A program made the position numbers and the translations under genes. A DNA stretch of 64,000 nt from Actinomadura madurae (GTDB lineage Bacteria > Actinomycetota > Actinomycetes > Streptosporangiales > Streptosporangiaceae). Location: assembly GCF_900115095.1 (NCBI RefSeq), contig NZ_FOVH01000003.1:310001-374000 (forward strand), in the 5' to 3' direction. Of this stretch, positions 1-9,700 are shown in pieces. How positions within the stretch are numbered: the first letter of the stretch is position 1; each line of letters begins with the position of its first letter. Under the pieces are notes generated by a model. That model saw nothing but the letters and a program-made list of their open reading frames with translations. It ran no database searches and had not been told where the DNA came from.

Positions 1-2
1 AC

Positions 3-503
3 GAGCATTCGGGCCTGTCGTACCCGCGGATGGCGGCGCCGTGGCAGGTGCCGACCAAGAAGAACAGGCTGGGCACGCCGGGATGGTCGGGGCAGCAGAT
101 CCTCGTGACGGAGAAGCGCGGCGCGCAGCTCTGGTACGGGCAGCTGCTCACCGGCACGCTGCTGCCGAGCCTGCAGAGCGTCTACCAGGGGCCGGACAGC
201 GTCAAGAACGTCGCCGGGGTGGTCGCGCAGGGCTACGAGGCGCAGTACTACGCGTTCCCGCACAAGTCGGCGCCGCTGGCGTCGCAGGCGCTGACCGTGG
301 GCGGGCGTCCGGGCTGGCTGATCGCCTCGTATCTGACGTACCAGCGGGACGGGGTGCGGGCGACCGGTGAGGTCGTCGCGACCGCGGTGATCGACACCGG
401 CCGGCCGTCGCCGGCCGTGGTGTTCGCGTCGATGCCGAACACGCACAAGCAGCGCTGGCCGGACGTCAACGCGTTCTTCGCGCAACTGAAGATCGCGGCC
501 TGA
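3..503 (+). CDS. Unknown protein, 5' end outside window
   Basis: The reading frame is open from the first bases of the window, so the true start lies upstream; an internal ATG at 30 is not needed. The visible 166 residues have no recognised catalytic motif. They look like one compact soluble domain of alternating short strands and helices, with a Trp/Tyr-rich core (GTPGWSGQQILVTEK, then LWYGQLLTG) and a final helix FFAQLKIAA. The layout resembles the C-terminal part of secreted or membrane-anchored actinomycete proteins whose N-terminus would carry the anchor, but that part is not visible. The gene ends 54 bases before the acyl-CoA dehydrogenase on the same strand. Function unknown. Confidence 0.6.
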   Translation, partial: EHSGLSYPRMAAPWQVPTKKNRLGTPGWSGQQILVTEKRGAQLWYGQLLTGTLLPSLQSVYQGPDSVKNVAGVVAQGYEAQYYAFPHKSAPLASQALTVGGRPGWLIASYLTYQRDGVRATGEVVATAVIDTGRPSPAVVFASMPNTHKQRWPDVNAFFAQLKIAA

Positions 504-508
504 CAGAC

Positions 509-522
509 CGAATCGCGTTCTA
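509..522. promoter_or_regulatory. Possible half-conserved KstR-type site before fused FadE
   Basis: The sequence CGAATCGCGTTCTA has a perfect right arm (GTTCTA) of the KstR-type operator but a poor left arm, keeping 6 of the 8 fixed positions of TnnAACnnGTTnnA. It lies 35 bases before the ATG of a steroid-type acyl-CoA dehydrogenase. Context is the main support. Confidence 0.25.
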
Positions 523-557
523 ATAAGCTGGCGCCACTCCTGCGGAAAGGTGTGGCC

Positions 558-2690
558 ATGGCCATCGGCTTGACCGAAGAACACGAGGCGCTCGCGGCGT
601 CGGTGCGCGCGTTCGCCGCCCGCGACATCACGCCGAAGGCGGTCCGGGACGCGGACGCCGGCTTCTGGCCCGCGCTCGCCGCGCAGGGCCTTCCGGGGCT
701 GCACCTGCCCGAGGACGCCGGCGGGCAGGGCTTCGGGATCCTGGAGCAGGCCGTCGCGCTGGAGGAGCTCGGCCGGGCGATGGCCCCCGGCGCCTACACG
801 CCGACGGTGCTGGCGTCCGCGGTCCTGCACGCGGCCGGGGGCGACGTGCGCGGGCTGGCCGACGGGTCCCGCACGGCGGCGATCGGGCTCTCGGGGAGCC
901 TGGCCAGGGACGGCGACACCGTCTCCGGCACGATCCAGCCGGTCTTGGGCGCGCCGCTGGCCGACCTGTTCCTGCTGCCGGTCGGTGACGGCTGGGTCGT
1001 CCTCGGACGGGACGACGTCACCGTGGGGTCGCTGGAGTCCCTCGACATCACCCGTCCTGTGGGGTCGGTCACGGTGGACGGCGTGACCGTCCCTGACGGG
1101 CATCTTCTCGATGGGGTCGACGCGCACGCCTTTGCAGCCGTCCTCCTGGGGGCCGAGGCCTGCGGTGTGGCGGGACGCGCCCTGGACGACGCCGTCGCGT
1201 ACGCGAAGCTCCGCGAGCAGTTCGGCCGTCCGATCGGGCAGTTCCAGGGCATCAAGCACAAGTGCGCCCGGATGCTCATCGCCGTAGAGCGCGCCAGGGC
1301 GGCGGTGTGGGACGCCGCACGCGCCCTCGACGAGCCGGAGGACCAGCGCGCCTACGCCATCGGGGTGGCCGCCGCACTGGCCGCCGACGCCGCCGTCACC
1401 TGCGCCGAGGGCAACATCCAGGTGCACGGGGGCATCGGCTACACCTACGAGCACGACGCCCACCTGCTCTACCGGAGGGCGTTGACCCTTCGCGCGCTCC
1501 TGGGCCGGGCGAGCGAGCACCGGGCGGGCGTCGCCGCGCTCGCCGTCCAGGGGGTCAGGCGGCCGATGAGCATCGAGCTGGCCGAGGACGCCGAGCCGGT
1601 CCGCGAGGAGATCCGGGCCCGCGTCGCCGAGCTGGCCGCCATGGAGCCGCTCGGCCGGCGGGCCGCGATGGCGGAGGGCGGCTGGGTGACGCCGCACCTG
1701 CCGGAGCCGTGGGGGCGGGGCGCCGGGCCGCTGGAGCAGGTCGTGATCCAGCAGGAGCTGAAGGCGGCGAACGTCCGCCCGGTGCCGCTGATGATCGCGG
1801 CGTGGGTCGTCCCGTCGCTCGTCCAGTACGGGACGGCCGAGCAGCGGGAGCGGTTCCTGCCGCCGACGCTGCGCGGCGAGATCATCTGGTGCCAGCTGTT
1901 CTCCGAGCCGGGCGCGGGCTCCGACCTCGCCGGGCTGCGCACCCGCGCCGAGCGCGTCGAGGGCGGCTGGACGATCACCGGCCAGAAGATCTGGACGTCG
2001 CTCGCCCGCGAGGCGCAGTGGGGCATCTGCGTCGCGCGGACCGACCCGGACCGCCCCAAGCACGACGGCATCACCTACTTCCTCGTCGACATGGCGTCGC
2101 CGGGCATCGAGATCCGGCCGCTGCGCGAGTGCACGGGCGACGCCGTGTTCAACGAGGTGTTCCTGGACGGCGTGTTCGTCCCGGACGACCTGGTCGTCGG
2201 CCCGGTGAACGCGGGCTGGCGCGTCGCCCGCACCACGCTGGCGAACGAGCGCGTCGGCCTGACCAGCAGCTTCCAGCTCGGCGGCGACCTGCCGAAGCTG
2301 CTCGAACTGGCCGCCGGGCTCGGCCTGGACGCCGATCCGGTGGTCCGCGACGGCATCGGGCGCCTCGCCTGCGACGAGCACTCGTTCAACCTGCTCGGCC
2401 TGCGCGCCACGCTGAAGCAGTTGTCGGGGACGGACCCGGGCGCGACGGCGAACGTCCGGAAGCTGGTGGCGATGGAGCACGGCCAGCAGGTGACCGAGTT
2501 CGGGTTCACGCTCCTCGGCGAGGAGGGCGCGCTCACCGGCGGCCGGCAGGACGCGCTGCGCGCCCGCTGGACCCGGCTCCTGCTGGCGTCCCGCGCGATG
2601 AGCATCGGCGGCGGCACCACCGAGGTCAACCTGAACGTGATCGGCGAGCGCATCCTCGGCCTGCCCCGCGACCCCGCCCCGGCGCGGTAG
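558..2690 (+). CDS. Fused double acyl-CoA dehydrogenase, FadE34 (ChsE3) type
   Basis: Flavin-dependent alpha,beta-dehydrogenation of an acyl-CoA, probably a steroid side-chain thioester. The 710 residues carry two complete acyl-CoA dehydrogenase units in tandem. The first (about 1-335) has the FGRPIGQFQGIKHK segment near 214 and GGIGYTYEHD near 290. The second (about 340-710) has the FAD/substrate segment FSEPGAGSDLAG near 447 and the C-terminal GGGTTEVNLNVIGERILGLP near 684. M. tuberculosis FadE34 (Rv3573c) has the same fused design and nearly the same length, whereas other steroid FadE enzymes are two-gene alpha2beta2 complexes. I chose ATG 558 over GTG 552 because GGAAAGG (544-550) is then 7 bases away. 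A weak KstR-like site lies just upstream. Which half keeps the catalytic base was not settled. Confidence 0.85.
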   Translation: MAIGLTEEHEALAASVRAFAARDITPKAVRDADAGFWPALAAQGLPGLHLPEDAGGQGFGILEQAVALEELGRAMAPGAYTPTVLASAVLHAAGGDVRGLADGSRTAAIGLSGSLARDGDTVSGTIQPVLGAPLADLFLLPVGDGWVVLGRDDVTVGSLESLDITRPVGSVTVDGVTVPDGHLLDGVDAHAFAAVLLGAEACGVAGRALDDAVAYAKLREQFGRPIGQFQGIKHKCARMLIAVERARAAVWDAARALDEPEDQRAYAIGVAAALAADAAVTCAEGNIQVHGGIGYTYEHDAHLLYRRALTLRALLGRASEHRAGVAALAVQGVRRPMSIELAEDAEPVREEIRARVAELAAMEPLGRRAAMAEGGWVTPHLPEPWGRGAGPLEQVVIQQELKAANVRPVPLMIAAWVVPSLVQYGTAEQRERFLPPTLRGEIIWCQLFSEPGAGSDLAGLRTRAERVEGGWTITGQKIWTSLAREAQWGICVARTDPDRPKHDGITYFLVDMASPGIEIRPLRECTGDAVFNEVFLDGVFVPDDLVVGPVNAGWRVARTTLANERVGLTSSFQLGGDLPKLLELAAGLGLDADPVVRDGIGRLACDEHSFNLLGLRATLKQLSGTDPGATANVRKLVAMEHGQQVTEFGFTLLGEEGALTGGRQDALRARWTRLLLASRAMSIGGGTTEVNLNVIGERILGLPRDPAPAR

Positions 2691-2756
2691 CCGGGCGCGT
2701 CCCGGGTCAGGGGACGGGTGGGGTAGCGTCCAGGCTCACATGCGGGGACGGACTCC

Positions 2757-4457
2757 TTGAACGACCGGACGCGGCACCTGGTGGCCGCGCTGACCGGGCT
2801 CGGGCTCGGGCTCGCGGCGCTCGGGCCGGGGCTCGCGCCCGGCTTCGTGCTGTCGTACGACATGGTGTTCGTCCCGGATCCGGCGTTCACCCGCATGACG
2901 TTCGGGCTGACCGGGGTCGTCCCCCGGCACGTCCCGAGCGACGCGTTCGTCACCGCGCTCGCCGCCGCCGTCCCGGCGGACGCCGTGCAGAAGCTCATCG
3001 TGCTCGCGATCTTCGTCATGGCGTGCGCGTCGGCGGCGTCGCTGGTGCCGTCCCGCCGGCTGACCCCGCGTCTCGCCGCGGGCGCCTGCTACGCCTGGAA
3101 CCCGTTCGTCGCCGAGCGGCTGCTGCTGGGCCAGTGGGCCCTGCTGCTCGGCTACGCGGCCCTGCCCTGGGTGGTCGCGGCCGCCGCCCGGACGGACGAG
3201 CCGGGGGGAGGCCGCCGCCTCGTCCGCGTGCTGATCCCGGCCGCCGTCGGCGGATTCGCCGCGCTGACCGTCACCGCGATCACGGCGTTGGTGGTCGCCG
3301 TGGCCACCGGCCGGACCCGGGCCGCCCTGCGGGTTCTCGCGGCGGCGGGGGCGCTGAGTCTCCCCTGGCTGATCCCCGGGGCGCTGCGCCCGGCCGGAGT
3401 TCCCGGGGACGGGACGGCCGTCGACCTGTTCGCCGCCAGGGCGGACACGCCGTTCGGAGCGCTCGGAAGCCTCCTCCTGCTCGGCGGCGTCTGGAACGGC
3501 GAGACGGTCCCGAGAGGGTACGGAGCACCCGTCACGGCGACGATCTGGCTGGTCGTGGTGGCCGTCGCGCTGCTCGCCCACTGGAGATGGTGCCGGGAGC
3601 CCGCCTGGCGCCGCGGCCTCGCCGTCGCCGCCGCGATCGGGTTCGCCGTGGCGGCTCTCGGAGCGGTGGCGTCCGGCGCCCTGGAAGCCGTGATCGATCT
3701 CTGGCCCGGCTTCGCCGTCCTGCGGGACGGGCAGCAGTACGTGGCACCGCTCGCCGTCCTCGTCGCCGTGGGGCTCGGGACGGCGGCCGACCGGGCGGCG
3801 GAGGCGCGATGGCCGGGTGTGGCCGCCGCCGCGATCGCCGTCCCGGTGCTCCTGCTGCCGACGCTGGCCTGGGGCGCGGCCGGGGACCTGCGGGCCGTCC
3901 GGTACCCGGACGACTGGGCGCGGGCGAAGCAGATCATCGACGGCGACCCCGCGCCCGGGGACGTGCTGGTCCTGCCCTGGGCCTCCTACCGGAGCTACCC
4001 GTGGAACCACGGCCGCCGGGTGCTCGACCCGCTGCCCCGCTACCTGCACCGCCGCGTCATCGTGGACGACGCCGTCACCGTGGACGGCACGACCGTGGCG
4101 CCCGAGGACCCGAGGGCCGTGCGGCTCGCGCCGGTGGCCCGCACCGGCGCGCCGCCCGCCGCGACGCTGCGTGACGCGGGCGTACGGTACGTCGTGGTGG
4201 ACGCGGAGATCGGGACGCTGCGCCCGTCCGGTCCGGCCACGCCGGTGCTCCAAGGGTCTGACCTGGCCGTGTACCGGATCGAGGGGGCCGCGGCCGTCCC
4301 CGGCGACGGGGTTCCCGTGGTGCCCGTGGTGATCGCGTGGATCGCGGGGAGTCTGGCCGTTTTCTGGTCAATCCTGCCCCCACGGACTACTCTGAGCCTT
4401 CCGTTACTCGGCGGTACCCCGCCCCGCAGCCCCCACCACCGACGCCCTCACCCCTGA
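2757..4457 (+). CDS. Polytopic membrane protein next to AftD genes, GT-C-like
   Basis: A 566-residue integral membrane protein with about ten hydrophobic segments, starting at residues 8-30 and including LLLGYAALPWVVAAAA and VTAITALVVAVATG. A soluble region of about 150 residues (roughly 370-530) is followed by a last segment VVPVVIAWIAGSLAVFW. The first extracytoplasmic loop has acidic residues (LSYDMVFVPDP), where GT-C glycosyltransferases keep their catalytic acid. M. tuberculosis has a membrane protein (Rv0235c) and a small DUF2613 peptide beside aftD, matching this arrangement, so this is probably its counterpart. The start is TTG 2757; the ATG at 2740 is out of frame. Substrate unknown; a role in envelope glycan assembly is inferred from neighbours. 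Confidence 0.6.
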   Translation: MNDRTRHLVAALTGLGLGLAALGPGLAPGFVLSYDMVFVPDPAFTRMTFGLTGVVPRHVPSDAFVTALAAAVPADAVQKLIVLAIFVMACASAASLVPSRRLTPRLAAGACYAWNPFVAERLLLGQWALLLGYAALPWVVAAAARTDEPGGGRRLVRVLIPAAVGGFAALTVTAITALVVAVATGRTRAALRVLAAAGALSLPWLIPGALRPAGVPGDGTAVDLFAARADTPFGALGSLLLLGGVWNGETVPRGYGAPVTATIWLVVVAVALLAHWRWCREPAWRRGLAVAAAIGFAVAALGAVASGALEAVIDLWPGFAVLRDGQQYVAPLAVLVAVGLGTAADRAAEARWPGVAAAAIAVPVLLLPTLAWGAAGDLRAVRYPDDWARAKQIIDGDPAPGDVLVLPWASYRSYPWNHGRRVLDPLPRYLHRRVIVDDAVTVDGTTVAPEDPRAVRLAPVARTGAPPAATLRDAGVRYVVVDAEIGTLRPSGPATPVLQGSDLAVYRIEGAAAVPGDGVPVVPVVIAWIAGSLAVFWSILPPRTTLSLPLLGGTPPRSPHHRRPHP

Positions 4458-4486
4458 CGCCATCTCCACTGAAAAGGGACCCCCTG

Positions 4487-4618
4487 ATGCGCATCGCCAT
4501 CGCCGCTGTCGTCGGCGTCCTGCTGGCCGCCGGAGCGTCGTTCGGCGCGGTCCAGCTCGCGAACGCCTCCCAGAAGGACCCCGTCATCAAGCCGCTGTAC
4601 AACTACGGCTCCCGGTGA
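4487..4618 (+). CDS. DUF2613-type small membrane or secreted peptide
   Basis: A 43-residue peptide with an N-terminal hydrophobic segment (IAAVVGVLLAAGASFGAVQL) and a short tail ending in PLYNYGSR. A good ribosome site (GAAAAGGGA, 4471-4479) precedes ATG 4487, only 29 bases after the upstream membrane gene. Size, sequence and position between the membrane protein and the AftD-like gene match the DUF2613 peptides (Rv0236A in M. tuberculosis) that accompany aftD. Biochemical role unknown; an accessory of the neighbouring membrane glycosyltransferase is plausible. Confidence 0.7.
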   Translation: MRIAIAAVVGVLLAAGASFGAVQLANASQKDPVIKPLYNYGSR

Positions 4619-4631
4619 CCTGAAGGCCCTG

Positions 4632-5495
4632 ATGGGGACCCGGCGTGACCGTTCCGTCCTCCTGGAGATCGTGGTTCCCGCCTACAACGAGGCGGACCGG
4701 CTCCCGGCGGGGCTCGGGCTGCTGTGCGACAAGCTCGCGGGGCTGCCGGTGCGGGCGGAGGTCATCGTCGTCGACAACGCCAGCACCGACGGGACGGCGG
4801 GCATCGTCAGCGCCTGGGACGGGCCGGTGCCGGTGCGGCTGGTGCACTGCGAAACACGCGGAAAGGGCGCCGCGGTCCGCGAGGGACTCCTCGCGACCCG
4901 TGCTCCTTATGTAGGCTTCATGGACGCCGATATGGCAACAGACCTCGCGGCTCTGGACGAAGCCATCGTCCTGCTGCGCGGGGGCCGCCCGGTCGTGGTC
5001 GGGTCAAGGCGCCACGGTCGGTCGGTCGTCGAAGGCTACGCGCTGCCCGTCAGGCGGCTCGGAGCCATCACGTTCAACCGCATCGTCCGCGATCTCGCGG
5101 GCGGCATCGCCGACACCCAGTGCGGCTTCAAGTTCTTCTTCGGCCCGCTGGGTCGCGCCGCCGCGGCCGATCTGCGCACGACGGGCTTCTCGTTCGACGT
5201 CGAGCTGCTCGCCCACTGCGTGCGGCGGGGAGCGTCCGTGACCGACATCCCGGTGGTCTGGCGCGACCGTGCGGGGTCGACGTTCTCGGTGCGGCGCCAT
5301 TCCCTGCAATGCCTGCTCGACCTGGCCAGGATCCGCGCGCGCGCCGGTTTCCGGTTGCCCGCGGTGCCGGTGAAGTCGAACATCCCGGTCGTGCCCGTCC
5401 GGGCGGCGTTCGGTGAGCCGGGCCCGCTGCCCCTCGCGAAGAAGGCACCGCCCCTCGCGAAAAAAGCGTCGGCGCCGGCCGCCAAGACGGGATGA
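4632..5495 (+). CDS. Glycosyltransferase family 2 (polyprenyl/dolichyl-phosphate sugar type)
   Basis: A 287-residue GT-A enzyme of the dolichyl-phosphate-glucose/mannose synthase kind. It starts with EIVVPAYNEADRLPAGL, followed by the nucleotide-binding VVDNASTDGT near 47-56, the metal-binding motif MDADMATD near 97, and the acceptor-side QCGFKFF near 163. No C-terminal membrane helices are visible, and the last 30 residues are a Lys/Ala/Pro-rich tail with two copies of PLAKKA. It probably loads a nucleotide sugar onto a polyprenyl phosphate carrier at the inner membrane face, supplying a lipid-linked donor to GT-C enzymes such as the neighbouring AftD-like protein. GAAGG lies 6 bases before ATG 4632. 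The stop overlaps the next gene as ATGA. Confidence 0.85.
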   Translation: MGTRRDRSVLLEIVVPAYNEADRLPAGLGLLCDKLAGLPVRAEVIVVDNASTDGTAGIVSAWDGPVPVRLVHCETRGKGAAVREGLLATRAPYVGFMDADMATDLAALDEAIVLLRGGRPVVVGSRRHGRSVVEGYALPVRRLGAITFNRIVRDLAGGIADTQCGFKFFFGPLGRAAAADLRTTGFSFDVELLAHCVRRGASVTDIPVVWRDRAGSTFSVRRHSLQCLLDLARIRARAGFRLPAVPVKSNIPVVPVRAAFGEPGPLPLAKKAPPLAKKASAPAAKTG

Positions 5496-6676
5496 ACGAG
5501 GGTCTGCGGGTCGCGGTCGTCAACTGGCGGGATCCCTGGCATCCCGCCGCGGGCGGCGCCGAACGCTACGCGTGGGAGCTCGCGCGCAGGTTCGCCGGCG
5601 AGGGGGACCGCGTCCACTACGTCACGTCCAGGGCGCCCGGACAGAAACGCACGGACCGGGTGGAGGGCGTCGAGTTCGTCCGTCTCGGTGGCCGCTTCAC
5701 CGTCTACCCGCTCGTCCTGCTGTGGATGCTCTGGCACCGGCTGGGACGGCGGCGGGGCCGTTTCGACGCGGTCATCGACTGCCAGAACGGCATCCCGTTC
5801 TTCACGCCTTGGGTGCTGCCTCGCCGGGTACCGGTCTTCTGCGTCGTCCATCATGTGCACGACGCCCAGTTCGGCCTGTACTTCCCAAAATGGCTGGCCT
5901 GGGTCGGTCGGGTGCTGGAGGGGCCGGTGAGCCGCTGGACGTACCGGCGGCACGCGTTCGTGGTGGTTTCGCCGTCCACGCGGCGCGCCGTCCGGGAGCG
6001 TCTGGGCTGGACGGGGACGACCCACATCGTCCACAACGGGTCGGTGGTCGCCGAACCGGACGGCGCGGTCGCCGAGCCCAGGGGCGACCCCGATCTCGTC
6101 TGCGTGACCCGGCTCGTCCCGCACAAGCGCCTCGACCTGCTCCTCGACCTCGCCGAGGATCTCGTCGAGAGCGATCCCGATCTCCGGCTTCACGTCGTGG
6201 GGGACGGGCCTGAAGCGGCCACGCTCACGGCCGGGATCGCGGCCCGCGGCCTGGACGGCGTCGTCATCGCACACGGCTACGTCCCCGAGGACGTCAAGGC
6301 TGCCTTGGTCGTCCGAGCCGATCTGCACCTCAGCACGTCCCAGGGCGAGGGATGGGGCCTCAGCGTGATCGAGGCCGCCGCGCTCGGCGTCCCGACCGTC
6401 GCGCACGACGTGGACGGCCTGCGCGACGCGGTCCGCGACGGGATCACCGGATGGCTCGTCGGCGAGGGCGACGACCAGGCCGACGTCGTCCGGCGGGCCC
6501 TCAAGGACCTGGCCGACGCCACGTCACGCGACCGGATCGCCACGGAATGCCGGGCCTGGGCGGCGGGATTCGACTGGGCGCACACCGCCGGCCGGATGCG
6601 GGAGCTCGTCGCCTCCGCGGTCCGGGACGGGACCGGCCGCGGGTACGGTGACGAGCACCCCGACCGGCATCGCTGA
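5492..6676 (+). CDS. Glycosyltransferase family 4 (GT-B fold)
   Basis: A retaining GT4 enzyme of 394 residues. The N-terminal half has the glycine-rich acceptor loop HPAAGGAERYAWELARR near 14-30. The C-terminal half has the donor-binding pieces CVTRLVPHKRLDLLLDLAED near 205 and the E-x7-E signature GEGWGLSVIEAAALGVPT near 287-304. It overlaps the preceding GT2 gene by 4 bases (ATGA), indicating translational coupling, and precedes the AftD-like gene. It presumably adds a sugar to a lipid-linked or cell-surface glycan at the cytoplasmic face; donor and acceptor cannot be read from the sequence. Confidence 0.88.
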   Translation: MNEGLRVAVVNWRDPWHPAAGGAERYAWELARRFAGEGDRVHYVTSRAPGQKRTDRVEGVEFVRLGGRFTVYPLVLLWMLWHRLGRRRGRFDAVIDCQNGIPFFTPWVLPRRVPVFCVVHHVHDAQFGLYFPKWLAWVGRVLEGPVSRWTYRRHAFVVVSPSTRRAVRERLGWTGTTHIVHNGSVVAEPDGAVAEPRGDPDLVCVTRLVPHKRLDLLLDLAEDLVESDPDLRLHVVGDGPEAATLTAGIAARGLDGVVIAHGYVPEDVKAALVVRADLHLSTSQGEGWGLSVIEAAALGVPTVAHDVDGLRDAVRDGITGWLVGEGDDQADVVRRALKDLADATSRDRIATECRAWAAGFDWAHTAGRMRELVASAVRDGTGRGYGDEHPDRHR

Positions 6677-6712
6677 CGTCGGGCGGAGCACGGGAAGGGG
6701 CGAAGGGCGAGC

Positions 6713-9700
6713 ATGGCCGTGGGAGAGGCGAACCCGCCCCGCGCCGGTGCGCCGCGCCCGCCCGCGCCGGGGGCCGGCGGGCCGGAGGGCCTGGACGCCG
6801 CCGGGCGGCTGCGGGAGCGGATCCGCGTCCTCGCCTGCTGCCTGACGCTGACCGCGCTCGCGTTCGGCACCCGTCCCGGCGCCATCCTCGCCGACACCAA
6901 GATCGACATGGCGGTGAACCCGCTCGGGTTCCTCGGCCGCGCCCTGCACCTGTGGGACCCGGAGCAGTTCGGCCAGCTCCAGAACCAGGCCGTCGGCTAC
7001 CTGTTCCCGATGGGCCCGTTCTTCGCGCTCGGCGACCTGGCGGGCATGCCCGCCTGGGTCACCCAGCGGTTCTGGCTGGCGCTGCTGATGTGCGTGGCGT
7101 TCGTCGGCACGTGGCGGCTGGCGGGGCGCCTCGGCATAGGCGGCCCGGTCGGCGAGGGGCCAGGCGGGGGGCCCGGCGGGGGCCAGGGCGCCCGCCTGTT
7201 CGCCGCGATGGCGTACGCGATCGCCCCGAACGCGCTGGCCACGCTCGGCCAGATCTCCTCGGAGTACCTGCCGGCCGCGATGCTGCCCTGGATCGTCCTG
7301 CCGCTGGTCACCGCGGCGTCCGGCGAGGGCGGGCGGCTGCGGGCGGCGGCCCGGTCGGGCCTGGCGATCGCCTGCTGCGGCGGCATCAACGCGACCGCGA
7401 CCGTCGCCGTGCTGGTCGTCCCGGTCGTGTACGTCCTGACGCGGCCGCGCGGGACGTTCCGGGCCCGGATGCTCGCGTGGTGGTCGGTGTGCGCGGGCGC
7501 GGCGACCGCCTGGTGGCTGGCCCCGCTGCTGCTGACCGGCACGTACGGGTTCTCCTGGCTCACCTACACCGAGAAGGCGGAGACGACGACCGGGCCGACC
7601 GGCCTGATCAACGTGCTGCGCGGGGCGGAGCGCTGGGTCAACTACCTGATCGTGGACGGGCAGGTCTGGTGGCCGGTCGGGCACGGGCTGTCGCTCGGCC
7701 CGCTGCCGGTCCTGTGCACCGGCGTCGTCGCGGCGCTCGGGCTGGCCGGGCTGCTGAGCCGGCTGCTGCCGGAGCGGACGTTCCTGCTGCTCACGCTGCT
7801 GGCCGGGCTGGCGATCCTGTCGATGGGCCACATCAGCGACATCCCGGGCCCCTTCGCGGACCGGCTCCGCGACCTGCTGGACGGCCCGCTCGCGCCCCTG
7901 CGTAACCTGCACAAGTTCGACGCGGTCGTCCGGCTCCCGCTCGCGCTCGGCCTCGCCCACGTGCTCGTCGCGGCGGCCCGGCGCGCCCGGGAGGCCAGGG
8001 GCGCCCAGCGCCGCGGGTCCGATGTGCGGAGCCTGAGCGGCGGTACCGGACCGGCGGCCGGGCCGACGCTGCGGTCGCTCGTCAGCCTGCCCGTGGCCGC
8101 CGCGGTCGCGCTCGGCGGCATCGGCCTCACCGCCGCCTCGCACGGCCTGACCGGGCCGGGCGACTTCAAGGAGGTGCCCCGCTACTGGCGGGACGCCGCG
8201 TCCTGGATCAACGCGCGGGCCGGCCAGCAGGGCGTGCTCGCCGTCCCCGGGGCGCCGTTCGGCGAGTACCTGTGGGGACGGCCGATGGACGACATCGTCC
8301 AGCCGCTGCTACAGGCGAGATGGGGCGTCCGCCAGCTCGTCCCGGCCGGATCGCCCGGCTACACGCGGGCCCTGGACGCGATCGACCAGCAGGTGCGCTC
8401 GGGGCAGGGCTCGCCGGGGCTGAGCGCGTTCCTCGGCCGGATGGGCGTCCGGTACGTCCTGGTCCGCAATGACCTGCGGCGCGAGACGCTGCGCGGCGCG
8501 TGGCCCGCCCGCCTCCACCAGGCGCTCGACGGCTCGCCCGGCCTGCGCAGGGCCGCCTCGTTCGGCGCGCCGGTCGGCGGCGACACCGACGACGCGGTGT
8601 CCGCCGTCGACCAGAAGTACGCCGCGCTGGAGGTGTACGAGGTCGAGGGCGCCGCCGACGTCGCCGGACTCGCCGACGCGACGGACCCGGTCCGCGTCTA
8701 CGGCGGTCCGGAGTCGCTGCTGGCCATGGCCGACGACGAGGTGCTGCCGGACGGGCCCGTCCTGCTGGACGACGACGCCCCCGATCTCAAGGGCACCCCG
8801 GTCGTGACCGACTCGCCCCGCCTGCTGCGCCGCAACTTCGGCGAGCTGCACCAGACGTCCCCGACGCTCACGGCCGCCCACCGGGGCGAGGCGACGGACG
8901 TCCTGGACCAGGGGTGGCGGCGGTACGCGACCCACGTGACGTACGGCGGCGGTGTCCGCGACGTCACCGCGTCGTCGTCGGCGGCGGACGAGGAGGCGAT
9001 CCCGCAGGCCCGCAGGCCGGAGGCGACCCCGTACGCGGCGCTCGACGGCGACCGGTTCACCGCCTGGGAGACCGGCGGATGGGACGGCCCCTCCGGGCAG
9101 TGGCTCCGCGTCGACTTCGACGAGCCCCGCGACGTGCGGGACCTGACCGCCGTGTTCGTGCAGAACGGGCTCCTCGGGCCGCCGGTCACGCGGGTCGCCG
9201 TCCAGACCGAGAACGGGACGGTGGAGCAGGACGTCCAGAAGATCGCGACCGCGCAGCCGCTCCGCGCGCCGGACGGCCCGACCCGCTGGCTGCGGTTGCG
9301 CATCACCGCCCTGGCCTCGACCCCGGCGGTCCCCGCGTTCACCCGGGCGGGCGTCGCGGAGCTGTCCATCGGCGGGGTGCGGCCCACCCGCACGTACACG
9401 ATGCCCGCGCCCGCCGGTGCCGACGGCCCGGCCACCTACGTGATGAGCCGGCCGCCGGGAGCGGCGAGCGAGTGCGTCGAGGGCAGCCGGCGATGGGTGT
9501 GCTCGCCCTCCCTCGGTTCCGGTGACGAGGAGGGCACCGGGTTCGACCGGACGTTCACGTCGCCGACCGCCGCGAAGGCGCCCGTCACCGGCATGGCCGT
9601 CCTCACCGACCAGCGGCTCATCGCCCGGTACGCCGCCGTGCACGGCCAGCCGGTCGTGTCGGCCAGTTCGACGCTGTCCGAGCATCCCGCCGACCAGCCC

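Noticed and set aside
1262..4174. A 970-codon open frame across the FadE and membrane protein genes
   Set aside because: Arg/Pro/Gly-rich shadow crossing two real genes and their gap, with no recognisable domain.
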